53,066 nt of DNA from an uncultured Lachnospiraceae bacterium (GCA_946538525.1 CAMNGU010000003.1:1-53066); one strand, 5' to 3'; counted from the first letter of the stretch, positions 1-8,502 are shown. A program made the numbers and translations. Notes: a model not told the origin generated them from the sequence alone.

Positions 1-79
1 TATCGAAGTGGTCATAACGGGGCGCACTCGAAATGCGTTTGCCCTCCGGGGCACGAGGGTTCGAATCCCTCCGACTCCG
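1..79 (+). tRNA. tRNA-Ser(CGA), 5' end cut by window
   Basis: This is the 3' portion of a class II tRNA. The anticodon loop reads CTCGAAA, giving anticodon CGA, which decodes UCG serine codons. A long variable arm pairs GCCC with GGGC, the T arm is GAGGG / TTCGAAT / CCCTC at 55-71, and the acceptor 3' strand CGACTCC (72-78) is followed by discriminator G. The matching 5' acceptor strand lies before base 1. CCA is not encoded; a T-run follows at once. Identity rests on the anticodon and the serine-type variable arm. Confidence 0.93.
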
Positions 80-141
80 CTTTTTCCTTCATAACTGGAA
101 GGCACAGTTTGATCATTGAGAAATACAAAGGAGTGGTTGAA

Positions 142-993
142 ATGTACAAGATTGTAAGAAAGGAGTCTCTGAATCCAACAGTAACACTGATGGAAGTTGA
201 AGCGCCACTGGTTGCCCGTAAAGCAGAGCCTGGACAGTTCATTATATTCAGAGCAACAGAAGATGGGGAAAGAATCCCTCTGACTATCGCAGGATACGAT
301 AGAGAAAAGGGCACTGTCACAATTATCTTCCAGATAGTAGGAGCAGGAACAGAAATTCTTAATTCGTTGAAAGTTGGTGAGTTTATTCATGACTTCGTAG
401 GACCTCTTGGAAATGCTACAGAGACAGAAGGTCTTAAGAAGGTTGCAGTTGTAGGTGGTGGCGTTGGTTGTGCTATTGCTTATCCTATTGCTAAGAAACT
501 TCATGATATTGGATGTTCAGTAACATCAATCGTAGGTTTTAGAAATAAAGATCTGATTATCCTTGAGGATGAGTTCAGAGCTGCATCTGATAATTACATC
601 CTTATGACAGATGATGGTTCTGCAGGAGAAAAAGGCGTGGTTACTGCACCACTTGAAGAGCTTATCAAGAACGGTGAGGAGTTTGATGAGGTTATCGCTA
701 TCGGACCACTGATCATGATGAAGTTTGTTGTACTTACAACTAAGAAATATAATGTTAAGACTGTAGTCAGCATGAACCCTATCATGGTTGATGGTACAGG
801 AATGTGTGGATGCTGCAGACTTACAGTTGGTGGTAAGACAAAGTTCGCTTGCGTAGACGGACCTGATTTTGATGGATTTGAGGTAGACTTCGATGAGGCT
901 ATGGCTAGAGGAAGCGTATATAAGCCATTTGAGCTGAAGGCCAGAGAAGAAGCTTGTAATATGTTAAAGAGCGGCTCAGCCGCAAATAACTAA
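142..993 (+). CDS. nfnA: NADH-dependent ferredoxin:NADP+ oxidoreductase small subunit (NfnA-type)
   Basis: A 283-residue FAD/NAD-binding reductase subunit of the dihydroorotate dehydrogenase electron-transfer/sulfide dehydrogenase type. The N-terminal half is a flavin beta-barrel (PGQFIIF, RIPLTIAGYD). The middle carries a nucleotide-binding stretch (VVGGGVGCAIAYPIAKKL). C222, C224, C225 and C237 near the C-terminus fit a [2Fe-2S] site. I start at ATG 142, not at upstream TTG 109, because AAAGGAG at 127-133 is 8 bases before it. The next gene, NfnB, follows after 15 bases, so the two are almost certainly one operon and one complex, coupling NADH and reduced ferredoxin to NADP+ reduction. SudB or a glutamate-synthase partner is the alternative name. 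Confidence 0.88.
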   Translation: MYKIVRKESLNPTVTLMEVEAPLVARKAEPGQFIIFRATEDGERIPLTIAGYDREKGTVTIIFQIVGAGTEILNSLKVGEFIHDFVGPLGNATETEGLKKVAVVGGGVGCAIAYPIAKKLHDIGCSVTSIVGFRNKDLIILEDEFRAASDNYILMTDDGSAGEKGVVTAPLEELIKNGEEFDEVIAIGPLIMMKFVVLTTKKYNVKTVVSMNPIMVDGTGMCGCCRLTVGGKTKFACVDGPDFDGFEVDFDEAMARGSVYKPFELKAREEACNMLKSGSAANN

Positions 994-1008
994 AGGAGGT
1001 GTAGTGAA

Positions 1009-2391
1009 ATGCCTAATATGAGAATGGATAAGAATCCTATGCCTTCACAGGATCCAAATGTAAGAAATAAGAATTTTGAAGAAGTAGCTCTTGGATATAC
1101 AGAGGAGCAGGCAATTGATGAAGCATCTAGATGTCTTAATTGTAAGAATCATCCATGTATGGATGGATGTCCTGTTCAGATTTCAATTCCAGAGTTCATT
1201 CAGAAGATAGTAGAAAAAGACTTTGAGGGAGCATACCAGGTAATCAACCGTTCAAGTTCACTCCCAGCTGTTTGTGGTCGTGTATGTCCACAGGAGAGAC
1301 AGTGTGAGTCAAAGTGTGTTAGAGGAATCAAGGGCGAGCCTGTTGCTATCGGTCGTCTTGAGAGATTCGTAGCTGATTGGCACAATGCAAATGTTACTAC
1401 AGCACCAGAGAAGCCAGAACCAAATGGTCACAAGTGCGCAGTTATCGGATGTGGTCCTTCAGGACTTGCTTGTGCATCTGACCTTGCTAAGAAGGGTTAT
1501 GCAGTTACAATTTACGAAGCACTTCATACACCAGGTGGAGTACTTGCTTATGGTATTCCTGAGTTCCGTCTTCCAAAGGCTATTGTTCAGAAGGAAGTTG
1601 ATGGTCTTAAGGCTCTTGGTGTAGATATCGAGACAAATGTAGTTATCGGAAAGTCAATCACAGTAGATGAGCTTTTCGATGACTTTGGATATGAAGCAGT
1701 ATTTATCGGTTCAGGTGCAGGCCTTCCAAGATTTATGAATATTCCTGGAGAGAACCTGAACGGAGTTTATTCAGCAAATGAGTTCCTTACAAGAATCAAC
1801 CTTATGAAGGCATTCAAGGAAGATTCAAATACACCTATCGAGCATCCAAAGAAGGCTGTTATCGTTGGTGGTGGTAATGTTGCTATGGATGCTGCTCGTT
1901 CAGCTAAGAGACTTGGTGCTGAGGTTACTATCGTATATAGAAGATCTATGGAAGAGCTTCCTGCTCGTAAGGAAGAGGTTGAGCATGCTCAGGAAGAAGG
2001 AATCATATTCAAGCTTCTTAACAATCCTATCGAGATTGTAGGAGAGGATGGTTGTGTAAAGGCTGTTCGTTGCCAGGAGATGGAACTTTCAGAACCAGAT
2101 GAGTCAGGTCGTAGAAGTCCTGTTCCTGTAGAAGGAAAGATAAATGAGATTGAGGCTGATTGCTTCATCGTTGCAATAGGTACATCACCTAATCCACTTA
2201 TTAAGAGCACAACAGATGGTCTTGATACAAATAACCGTGGATGTCTTGTTGCAGATGAGAATGGTGCAACTACAAGAGAGGGTGTATTTGCTGGTGGTGA
2301 TGCTGTAACAGGTGCAGCAACAGTAATCCTTGCAATGGGTGCTGGTAAGAAAGCAGCTGCAGCAATGGATGAGTATATTCAGAATAAATAA
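1009..2391 (+). CDS. nfnB: NfnB / NADPH-dependent glutamate synthase small-chain-like flavoprotein
   Basis: A 460-residue GltD-like flavoprotein. Cysteines 42, 45, 50, 54 and 89, 93, 99, 103 form the usual N-terminal pair of [4Fe-4S] sites. An FAD-binding GCGPSGLA motif lies at about 147-154, a second nucleotide motif GGGNVAMDAARSA lies mid-protein, and the C-terminus has the FAD-closing pattern GVFAGGDAVTGAATV. AAAGGAGG is correctly spaced before ATG 1009. Immediate linkage to an NfnA-type subunit favours the electron-bifurcating transhydrogenase over true glutamate synthase; there is no large glutamate synthase subunit here. Many databases call this protein gltA or homotetrameric glutamate synthase. 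Confidence 0.88.
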   Translation: MPNMRMDKNPMPSQDPNVRNKNFEEVALGYTEEQAIDEASRCLNCKNHPCMDGCPVQISIPEFIQKIVEKDFEGAYQVINRSSSLPAVCGRVCPQERQCESKCVRGIKGEPVAIGRLERFVADWHNANVTTAPEKPEPNGHKCAVIGCGPSGLACASDLAKKGYAVTIYEALHTPGGVLAYGIPEFRLPKAIVQKEVDGLKALGVDIETNVVIGKSITVDELFDDFGYEAVFIGSGAGLPRFMNIPGENLNGVYSANEFLTRINLMKAFKEDSNTPIEHPKKAVIVGGGNVAMDAARSAKRLGAEVTIVYRRSMEELPARKEEVEHAQEEGIIFKLLNNPIEIVGEDGCVKAVRCQEMELSEPDESGRRSPVPVEGKINEIEADCFIVAIGTSPNPLIKSTTDGLDTNNRGCLVADENGATTREGVFAGGDAVTGAATVILAMGAGKKAAAAMDEYIQNK

Positions 2392-2450
2392 ATTATATAA
2401 TCTAGGATTATAGTCTGGTAAAGCCGGAAATAGTTTTAGAAAAATTAAGT

Positions 2451-2517
2451 GTCATTCTGAGCAAAGCGAAGAATCTTTTTAGAACTAAAGATGACTCTTC
2501 ACTCTGTTCGGAATGAC
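2451..2517. repeat. Imperfect palindromic repeat, 25-bp arms
   Basis: Arms 2451-2475 (begins GTCATTCTGAGC) and 2493-2517 (ends GTTCGGAATGAC) pair at 22 of 25 positions, two of them as G-U wobble, around a 17-base loop. The element fills most of the gap between nfnB and murJ. The left-arm opening reappears at 4192. Short palindromes with this GTCATTCTGAG opening recur as dispersed intergenic elements in other bacterial genomes as far as I recall; I could not search. In RNA it would form a strong hairpin and might also end nfnAB transcription, though only TTT follows it. Confidence 0.75.
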
Positions 2518-2576
2518 TTTGTTTATAATACACAATAAAGCAATAAAACAATAAAGCAATATTTTAAGGATTATAT

Positions 2577-4166
2577 ATGAGTGAGACAGAGAAAAAAGTC
2601 CAGTCTGGAGTGATGAAAGCTGCGGGAATTCTCGTTATTGCCAACTTTCTCTCCAGCGCATTGGGTTTTGTAAGAGACATTATAATTTCATCAGTATTCA
2701 ATCTTGGAGCGGATACAGATGCTTATAGTGCTGCATTTACAATACCAGATACCATATATACAATTCTGGTCGGCGGAGGACTTTCGGCGGCCTTTATTCC
2801 TGTTTTCAGTAGTTATATAGCGGAGAAAAAAGAGGAAGATGGTTATAAGATGGCAAGTACCATCCTCAATCTGGTAGCGATATTCGCCGCTTTATTATGT
2901 ATCATTGGAGAAATATTTACTCCACAGCTTTTGCCATTATGTGTTGATTTCTCAGGTGACTCATGGACACCAGAGGCAATACAGCTAACAGTAACACTTA
3001 CAAGAATCATGTTTTTCCAGTGTTTCTTTATGTGTCTAACCGGAATATGTATGGGTATTCTTCAATCCTACAAGGATTTCACACCACCATCCATAGGATC
3101 AGTTCTTTACAACATTACCATTATTGGAGTAGGTGTGCTTCTCCTTACTTTAGGAACAGGTATTGCCGGATTCTGCGTGGGTGTTGTAACAGGTTCTATT
3201 GTTAATCTACTGGTTCAGATTTTCCCAATATATAAACACGGATTTAAATATATGAAGATAATTGATCTGGATCATAGCGGTGTAAAGCAGTTCTTTAGTC
3301 TTTTCGGTCCCGCACTTATAGGTATTGCAGTAACACAGTTAAATCTAGTGGTTAATCGTAGATTTGCATCAGGTCTGGATGAAGGAATTCTGTCAAATAT
3401 TGTATATGCACAGAGAATCATGCAGTTACCTATAAATATATTTGCCTATGCTATAGCAATGTCCATCTTTCCAACCATGGTGGAGCATCATGCCACAGAT
3501 CAGATGGATGAATATAAGAAAGATCTGTCACTGGGAATCAGAAATGTAGCATTTATCATAATGCCTTGTGCGGCTGGAATCATTTCCATACGAGTACCAC
3601 TTATTCGTGCGGTTTATCATCAGGGTAACTTTTCTCCTGAGAATGTGAATATACTGGCAACTTTGTTGGCATTTTACTGTATAGGAATGATAGGTTATTC
3701 AGTAAGACAGGTGGTGCTTCAGGGATTCTATGCGGTAAAAGAAACAAAAACACCAGTTATGATCAACATTTTCATACTGTGTTTAAATATGTTATTAACA
3801 ATGATATTTGTTAAACTATGGAGTGCAAATGGTATTGCACTGGCATACTCAATTGCAGGTCTTGTTAGTGTAGCTACTCAGACTTTTTTCCTGAGAAGAA
3901 GAATTGGTTCGATAAGAGGAAATGAAATAAAGAGTTCACTCATAAAAATGTTTATCAGTTGCGTAGCAATGTTTACGGTTGTAACAATTGGCTGGCAGCT
4001 TTTTGAAAAATTAGTTGAACCGGTGTCAAAGAAGATTCAGTTGATAGAGCTGCTATATCTTCTGTTCCTGGGAGTAGGAACTTATGTGGTTATGGCACTG
4101 GCTCTTAAGATGGAAGAGTTGAAGTCAATACTTGTGGTACTCAAAAGAAAATTTAAGAAGTCATAG
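2577..4166 (+). CDS. murJ: Lipid II flippase MurJ (MviN)
   Basis: A 529-residue polytopic membrane protein with about 14 hydrophobic segments and MviN/MurJ family landmarks: an N-terminal FLSSALGFVRDIIISSVFNL segment, NRRFASGLDEG in the middle and YAQRIMQLPINIFAYAIA after it. It moves undecaprenyl-linked lipid II across the membrane for peptidoglycan synthesis. Length is typical. The start is ATG 2577 with a weak TAAGGA site. It stands alone between two repeat-containing gaps, so it is probably monocistronic or runs into the DJ-1-like gene 84 bases on. A Wzx-type polysaccharide flippase is less likely. Confidence 0.93.
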   Translation: MSETEKKVQSGVMKAAGILVIANFLSSALGFVRDIIISSVFNLGADTDAYSAAFTIPDTIYTILVGGGLSAAFIPVFSSYIAEKKEEDGYKMASTILNLVAIFAALLCIIGEIFTPQLLPLCVDFSGDSWTPEAIQLTVTLTRIMFFQCFFMCLTGICMGILQSYKDFTPPSIGSVLYNITIIGVGVLLLTLGTGIAGFCVGVVTGSIVNLLVQIFPIYKHGFKYMKIIDLDHSGVKQFFSLFGPALIGIAVTQLNLVVNRRFASGLDEGILSNIVYAQRIMQLPINIFAYAIAMSIFPTMVEHHATDQMDEYKKDLSLGIRNVAFIIMPCAAGIISIRVPLIRAVYHQGNFSPENVNILATLLAFYCIGMIGYSVRQVVLQGFYAVKETKTPVMINIFILCLNMLLTMIFVKLWSANGIALAYSIAGLVSVATQTFFLRRRIGSIRGNEIKSSLIKMFISCVAMFTVVTIGWQLFEKLVEPVSKKIQLIELLYLLFLGVGTYVVMALALKMEELKSILVVLKRKFKKS

Positions 4167-4191
4167 AATTTATTAATTATCAGGGTGTGTT

Positions 4192-4218
4192 GTCATTCTG
4201 AGTAATGGAGTGGCGAGG
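4192..4218. repeat. Half copy of the 2451-2517 repeat
   Basis: TGTCATTCTGAG at 4191-4202 followed by a GAGGAAT stretch matches the left arm of the palindrome at 2451. The right arm is missing. It sits about 33 bases before the DJ-1-like start codon. Confidence 0.45.
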
Positions 4219-4250
4219 AATATTTGTAATTTATAATGGGAGGTAGCAAA

Positions 4251-4838
4251 ATGAGTAAAGTAATGGTACTTCTGGCAGAGGGCTTTGAAGAGATAGAAGC
4301 TCTCACAGTAGTGGATCTGCTTCGTAGAGCAGGAATTGAAGTTGAAACATTGTCAATTAAGGATGGGGGTTCTGCAGAGGAAAATCTTGTGGTAACTGGA
4401 GCAAGAAAGATTCCTGTTGTTGCAGATGGTCTTTTCGATGGAAGTAAGGAGAGTGCATATTTAGGGGACTTCAGTACTGTTGTACTTCCAGGTGGAATGC
4501 CAGGAACGATCAACCTTAAGGAACATCAGGGAGTAAGAAAGGTTGTTACTGCTTTCTATGAGAGTGGAAAATATGTAGCAGCTATCTGTGCTGCACCAAC
4601 AGTATTAGGTGACCTGGGAATTCTTGAAGGAAAGAGCGCAACATGCTATCCAGGAATGGAAGAGGGACTGAATTGTGCAAATGCAGTTACTGACGGACAG
4701 ACAGTAGTTGTTGACGGTAAAGTAATCACCAGCCGTGGTCTTGGTACAGCAATCGACTTTTCACTGAAGTTAATAGAAATACTTAAGGATAAGGCAACAG
4801 CTGATAAGATTGGTGCATCGGTTGTGTATAATGTTTAG
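4251..4838 (+). CDS. DJ-1/PfpI family protein
   Basis: A 195-residue single-domain protein of the DJ-1/ThiJ/PfpI superfamily. It has the early glutamate motif LLAEGFEEIEALT, the LPGGMPG turn and the nucleophile elbow AAICAAPTVLG with Cys113. Start ATG 4251 is chosen over ATG 4236 because GGGAGGT at 4238-4244 would be its ribosome site. Bacterial members act as chaperone, deglycase-like or stress proteins; the substrate cannot be read from sequence. The old annotation as a thiazole monophosphate biosynthesis enzyme is probably wrong. A clear terminator follows. Confidence 0.9.
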   Translation: MSKVMVLLAEGFEEIEALTVVDLLRRAGIEVETLSIKDGGSAEENLVVTGARKIPVVADGLFDGSKESAYLGDFSTVVLPGGMPGTINLKEHQGVRKVVTAFYESGKYVAAICAAPTVLGDLGILEGKSATCYPGMEEGLNCANAVTDGQTVVVDGKVITSRGLGTAIDFSLKLIEILKDKATADKIGASVVYNV

Positions 4839-4889
4839 AATTCTAAAATTTTGCATATTTGTTTGTAAAGTTTATATTTGATGTAATTA

Positions 4890-4925
4890 GGTTGTACTTG
4901 TTTGAGGAGCAGGTACAACCTTTTT
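4890..4925 (+). terminator. Rho-independent terminator after DJ-1-like gene
   Basis: GGTTGTACTTG (4890-4900) pairs with CAGGTACAACC (4910-4920), followed by TTTTTG. It separates the DJ-1-like gene from the pilus operon. Confidence 0.85.
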
Positions 4926-4981
4926 GTATTAAAAATAAGTGAATGGACCGGTAGAGTAAACCTGCCAGTTTTTTAATTTAC

Positions 4982-5003
4982 AAATTGACAATTTTGTCAA
5001 TTT
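4982..5003. promoter_or_regulatory. Perfect 22-bp palindrome upstream of pilus promoter
   Basis: AAATTGACAA (4982-4991), two T bases, then TTGTCAATTT (4994-5003): a perfect 10-bp inverted repeat ending 15 bases before the -35 box. It has no T-tract, so it looks like a binding site for a dimeric regulator and not a terminator. The position fits an activator or an upstream operator. No regulator gene is adjacent. Confidence 0.6.
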
Positions 5004-5018
5004 CTGGTGCTCTATTAG

Positions 5019-5048
5019 TTGACATAATTTTTAACACAGTAGTATAAT
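5019..5048 (+). promoter_or_regulatory. Sigma-A-type promoter of the pilus operon
   Basis: TTGACA at 5019-5024 and TATAAT at 5043-5048, both perfect consensus, with an 18-base spacer. Predicted start near 5055, about 36 bases before the first gene. Confidence 0.85.
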
Positions 5049-5090
5049 ATTATATTTGTATAGGTGTCTTTAGTTATAAGGAGTTATATT

Positions 5091-5675
5091 TTGAAAGAAA
5101 AAACAGAAAATATAGAAAAGGCAGAAGATTCAGCTGATAAGATTAGAAAATCTGAAAAAACTAAAGATTCAAATAAAACTAAAAAAAAGAGAACAGCTGT
5201 CTCTTTTATGATTGAGTTTTTTGTAAAGGTTGGATTAACTGCTCTTGTAGTATTCTTGCTCTGTTTTTTTGTAGTTGGAGTATATGTGAATCATAACACT
5301 TCTTCTTATCCAATGGTTAAGGATGGAGATTTATGTATAACTTACAAGCTGGGAGCTTTAAGAGAAGGTGAAGCCATAGCATATATTAATAATGGCAAAG
5401 TTTTCTTTGGAAGAATAGTTGGAATGCCAGGGGACACTGTGGATATATCAGAGGACACTATTACAGTAAATGGATATGGTGTATATGAGAATACCGTTTA
5501 TCCAACAACAGCTGAAGGTGCTGCAATCTCATTTCCTTATGTAGTACCGTCGGATAGCTATTTTATTTTAAATGATTATCGAGATGATATAAATGATAGT
5601 CGTATATTTGGTGCAGTGAGAAAAGATGACACCAAAGGTAAAATCGTTTTATTGCTCCGGAGAAGGGGTATATAA
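5091..5675 (+). CDS. SipA-like signal peptidase I homologue lacking the catalytic lysine
   Basis: A 194-residue S26-family protein: a charged lysine-rich N-terminus (1-35), one membrane segment (about 44-66) and an extracellular signal-peptidase fold. Box B is SSYPMVKDGD, with Ser71 where the catalytic serine belongs. Box D is GRIVGMPGD (107-115); the residue before Arg should be the general-base Lys but is Gly107. Box E is NDYRDDINDSRIFG. Streptococcal SipA, a pilus-assembly factor, also has Gly at the Lys position (and Asp for Ser), so a non-proteolytic chaperone role in pilus assembly is likely. I start at TTG 5091 behind ATAAGGAG (5076-5083). It is the first gene of the pilus operon. The paralogue at 47822 keeps both residues. 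Confidence 0.85.
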   Translation: MKEKTENIEKAEDSADKIRKSEKTKDSNKTKKKRTAVSFMIEFFVKVGLTALVVFLLCFFVVGVYVNHNTSSYPMVKDGDLCITYKLGALREGEAIAYINNGKVFFGRIVGMPGDTVDISEDTITVNGYGVYENTVYPTTAEGAAISFPYVVPSDSYFILNDYRDDINDSRIFGAVRKDDTKGKIVLLLRRRGI

Positions 5676-5727
5676 ATAAATTCATTTTTTAACATTTAAA
5701 TTTTTTTACTATGGAGGTAAGAAAAAA

Positions 5728-7011
5728 ATGAAAGCAAAAAAGAAACTAATTGCGCTTATTACTGTCATGCTTATGGTAATAATGACAGTAATGCCAGTCA
5801 GCGCAGCGTCTACTTATGGTGATGGAGTAGCGGCGCAGAATGTTGAATTTAACAAGATACTAATAGTTAAACAGGGCGATGATATACCCGATGTTTCTTT
5901 TGATTATACGGTATCTGTTCCATCAGCTAAAATTGATGCGGTGCCAGATGTTACACTTGAAGTGCTTCCTGGCGTGGGAACACCAACAGTAGGTACTGTT
6001 ACATATTCAAAAACTGCAGATACAAAAGATGCAACTTCTAAGGTAACAGGTTATGACACAATTACAAAAACAGTAACAGTAGATTTTACAGGTATTAAAT
6101 TCAATGAACCTGGAGTTTATAGATATTATATCCAGGAAAAAGATGATCAGGTGCCAGGTGTTGTTTATGATGTTGATGCAACATCAATAACAACTCAGGG
6201 AGATAGATATCGTACACTTGATGTATATGTTGAGGATGATACAACAACAAGTCTTGGACTTAAGATAACTGGATATGTAATGTATGACGGCCAGGTAGCA
6301 GATGCACCAGCAGTTCCAGGAACAACTGAGACTGCAGCAAGTGGTGCAGCAATCACAAGTACGGTAACAGTGACAGACCTAAAGGGAGATTCACAGGGAG
6401 CGAGCAGGATTACAGGTGCTACTAAAACAGATAATATCATGAACTATTTTGATGCATATAATGTCACAATCAGTAAGACTGTTGAAGGAAATCAGGGTTC
6501 AAAGGATAAGTATTTTGAATTTACATTTGAAGTAAACGGACTTTCAGCTGGAACAAAATATATTGTTGATATTTCAAATGCAGAAGCTAATCCTACTGCA
6601 ACACCTGCAACTACTGTTACAGTGGCTGCAAATCCGACTACAGTAACAGCAGATGCTTCAGGTGCTATATCACAGAAGTTTTATCTTCAGCATGGTCAGA
6701 GCATAATAATTCGAGGTCTTGCAAGAGATACAAAATATACAGTTTCAGAGAATAAAGAGGATTATAAAGCATCGATAGTAGCAACAGAAGATGTAGTTGA
6801 TAATAGTGTAACTATTGCTAATACTGGTGATAGTGCAACAGATTCACATATTGTAGGAAATACAACATTAGCCTTCACAAATACTCGTGATGGTATCATC
6901 CCAACAGGTATTCTTTTATCTGCAACACCATGGATCATTGTTGGTGTAGTTGTAATTGCAGGATTATCATTCTTCGCAATCCGTTCACGCAGAAAATATG
7001 ATGAGGAATAA
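5728..7011 (+). CDS. Pilus backbone subunit (FctA-like, IPTG sorting signal)
   Basis: A 427-residue secreted pilin. It has a signal peptide (about 1-26, ending VSAAS), an N-terminal FctA-type pilin domain (about 30-175; FNKILIVKQ, PGVYRYYIQEK, YRTLDVYVED) and a second domain (about 245-385) opening ISKTVEGNQGSKDKYFEFTF and closing LAFTNTRDG. The Lys, Glu and Asn in these motifs match those that form intramolecular isopeptide bonds in FctA/Cna_B folds. The C-terminus is a cell-wall sorting signal: IPTG (391-394), a hydrophobic span and RSRRKYDEE. It has the strongest ribosome site of the operon (GGAGGT, 5712-5717), as expected for the most abundant subunit. The sortase gene follows within 7 bases. 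Confidence 0.88.
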   Translation: MKAKKKLIALITVMLMVIMTVMPVSAASTYGDGVAAQNVEFNKILIVKQGDDIPDVSFDYTVSVPSAKIDAVPDVTLEVLPGVGTPTVGTVTYSKTADTKDATSKVTGYDTITKTVTVDFTGIKFNEPGVYRYYIQEKDDQVPGVVYDVDATSITTQGDRYRTLDVYVEDDTTTSLGLKITGYVMYDGQVADAPAVPGTTETAASGAAITSTVTVTDLKGDSQGASRITGATKTDNIMNYFDAYNVTISKTVEGNQGSKDKYFEFTFEVNGLSAGTKYIVDISNAEANPTATPATTVTVAANPTTVTADASGAISQKFYLQHGQSIIIRGLARDTKYTVSENKEDYKASIVATEDVVDNSVTIANTGDSATDSHIVGNTTLAFTNTRDGIIPTGILLSATPWIIVGVVVIAGLSFFAIRSRRKYDEE

Positions 7012-7017
7012 TATATA

Positions 7018-7722
7018 TTGAGAAAATTTTGGATATATATGAATATTCTCTACGAGAAATTTATGTTTCTCGTATTTATAGTGGCATTGCTCATAGTTAT
7101 ATATGGGCTTTATGACACTTGGTTTGTATATAACAAAGCTAAAGATGATAGTTATCTTAAGTACAAGCCTACCGCGTCTCAAGGTGTGCCTGAAAATGCG
7201 CCTTTGACCGAGGATTATGTGGCATGGATAACTATTGATGATACAAATATTGATTACCCTATTATGCAGGGTGATAACAATATGCAGTATTTAAATATCA
7301 ATCCTTACGGAGAATATTCTCTGTCTGGGAGTATTTTCCTAGATAGTAGAAATAGCGCGGACTTTTCGGATGATTATTCTATACTCTATGGTCATCACAT
7401 GGAGTATGGAAAAATGTTTGGTGCCTTAGATGATTTTCTAAGTAAGGAATATTTAAAGAATCACAGTACGGGAAAACTGATAGTAGGACGAGACGGCAGT
7501 CAAGTATATGACTTAGGTATCTTTGCTTGTATGAAGGTAAATGTATATGACAAGAAAGCTTTAGATCCAGATTCGCTGGGGAATGTAATGAAACTGATTA
7601 CTGAAGAAGCTACTAATATCAATACCTCCATAGATAAAAGCGAGTCTATACTTGTGCTTTCAACATGCATTGAGCCAGTGTCTACGAATAGGCTGCTGGT
7701 GTTCTGCTATGTATATGAATAA
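7018..7722 (+). CDS. srtB: Class B sortase (pilus polymerising)
   Basis: A 234-residue class B sortase. It has an N-terminal membrane anchor (about 14-36), the TIDDTNIDYPIMQGDNN entry strand typical of SrtB, the histidine motif YGHHM (126-127), catalytic LSTC with Cys217 and Arg225 in TNRLLVF. Start TTG 7018 uses GAGGA inside the end of the pilin gene; the next ATG (7039) has no ribosome site. Class B enzymes serve as the pilus polymerase in streptococcal FCT loci, and its position between the two pilins argues for the same job: joining IPTG-bearing subunits by isopeptide bonds. There is no housekeeping sortase in the window. Confidence 0.93.
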   Translation: MRKFWIYMNILYEKFMFLVFIVALLIVIYGLYDTWFVYNKAKDDSYLKYKPTASQGVPENAPLTEDYVAWITIDDTNIDYPIMQGDNNMQYLNINPYGEYSLSGSIFLDSRNSADFSDDYSILYGHHMEYGKMFGALDDFLSKEYLKNHSTGKLIVGRDGSQVYDLGIFACMKVNVYDKKALDPDSLGNVMKLITEEATNINTSIDKSESILVLSTCIEPVSTNRLLVFCYVYE

Positions 7723-7751
7723 AAAAATTACCAATAAAATGGATTCGCCAT

Positions 7752-8498
7752 ATGAATATATATAAAAATAAAAAGACATATATTCAATTTTATAATGGTT
7801 CTTTTAGAAGAAGCTCAGCCAGAGGAAGATTTAATAGTAGACTAGTAAGTAGACTTTTAATAGTCTTCCTTATGGTGATGGGCTTTTTGTGCTCTTTTGC
7901 AGGTGGTTTTTCGGCAAATGCAGCATTTCAGTATAAGCCTGTAGAGGCACATATTTCATTTGATTGTAAGAAAACAGATGGTGTGGAGGCAGCTTCCTAT
8001 CAGATTAGTATTAAATCAGAAACAGAATCTGCACCAATTCCAGAGAAAGATGTAGTAACAGTTGATAGTTCGGGAAAGGGAGAATTTGTAGTAAAAATTA
8101 CGGAGCCTGGAAACTACAAATATCTTTTATATCAGATTAAGGGCTCCAATAAAAATATTAAGTATGACGAAACAAAATATGATGTTCATGTAAATGTGGT
8201 ATCCAGCGAAAATGGAGAACTTACTTATTCGGTTTCAGTAACATTTGCAGATACAGATGATAAACCGGAAAGTGTTAATTTTCAGAATGTATCAGTGGGC
8301 TCAGAAAGATCAACAGAAGCCCCTCCTGCTAAAATAGATGTGCCTGATAATACAGTTCCAACTGATAAGAAGCAGGCAAAGATAACAACTGGCGATGAAG
8401 CAAAGATAGTACTTGCTGTAATTATTGCAGTATTTGCATTTGCTGGTGTTATTACGATTATTAAAAGTAAGAAAGAATTAACCGGGGAGAGTAATTAG
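7752..8498 (+). CDS. Minor/basal pilin (FctB-like) with TTGD sorting signal
   Basis: A 248-residue surface protein. A long basic leader (1-33) precedes a hydrophobic signal segment and a likely cleavage after SANA (about 57). One FctA/FctB-type pilin domain follows (EPGNYKYLLYQIKGS, YDVHVNVVSS). A threonine/proline-rich stretch leads to TTGD (212-215), a membrane segment and IKSKKELTGESN. The signal differs from the IPTG of its neighbours, as FctB differs from FctA in streptococci, where the basal pilin is attached by another sortase. No Shine-Dalgarno is visible before ATG 7752, 29 bases after the sortase stop, so translation may be coupled or weak. The real start is therefore less sure than the gene. 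Confidence 0.78.
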   Translation: MNIYKNKKTYIQFYNGSFRRSSARGRFNSRLVSRLLIVFLMVMGFLCSFAGGFSANAAFQYKPVEAHISFDCKKTDGVEAASYQISIKSETESAPIPEKDVVTVDSSGKGEFVVKITEPGNYKYLLYQIKGSNKNIKYDETKYDVHVNVVSSENGELTYSVSVTFADTDDKPESVNFQNVSVGSERSTEAPPAKIDVPDNTVPTDKKQAKITTGDEAKIVLAVIIAVFAFAGVITIIKSKKELTGESN

Positions 8499-8502
8499 AA
8501 CA

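Noticed and set aside
12-320. Minus-strand open frame over the tRNA-Ser end and nfnA
   Set aside because: Antisense to a tRNA and to a clear gene; translation of the tRNA complement (SEGFEPS-type) is a well-known artefact.
1009-2391. Calling this gene a genuine glutamate synthase
   Set aside because: The large subunit is absent and the partner is an NfnA-type reductase, so the transhydrogenase reading fits better.
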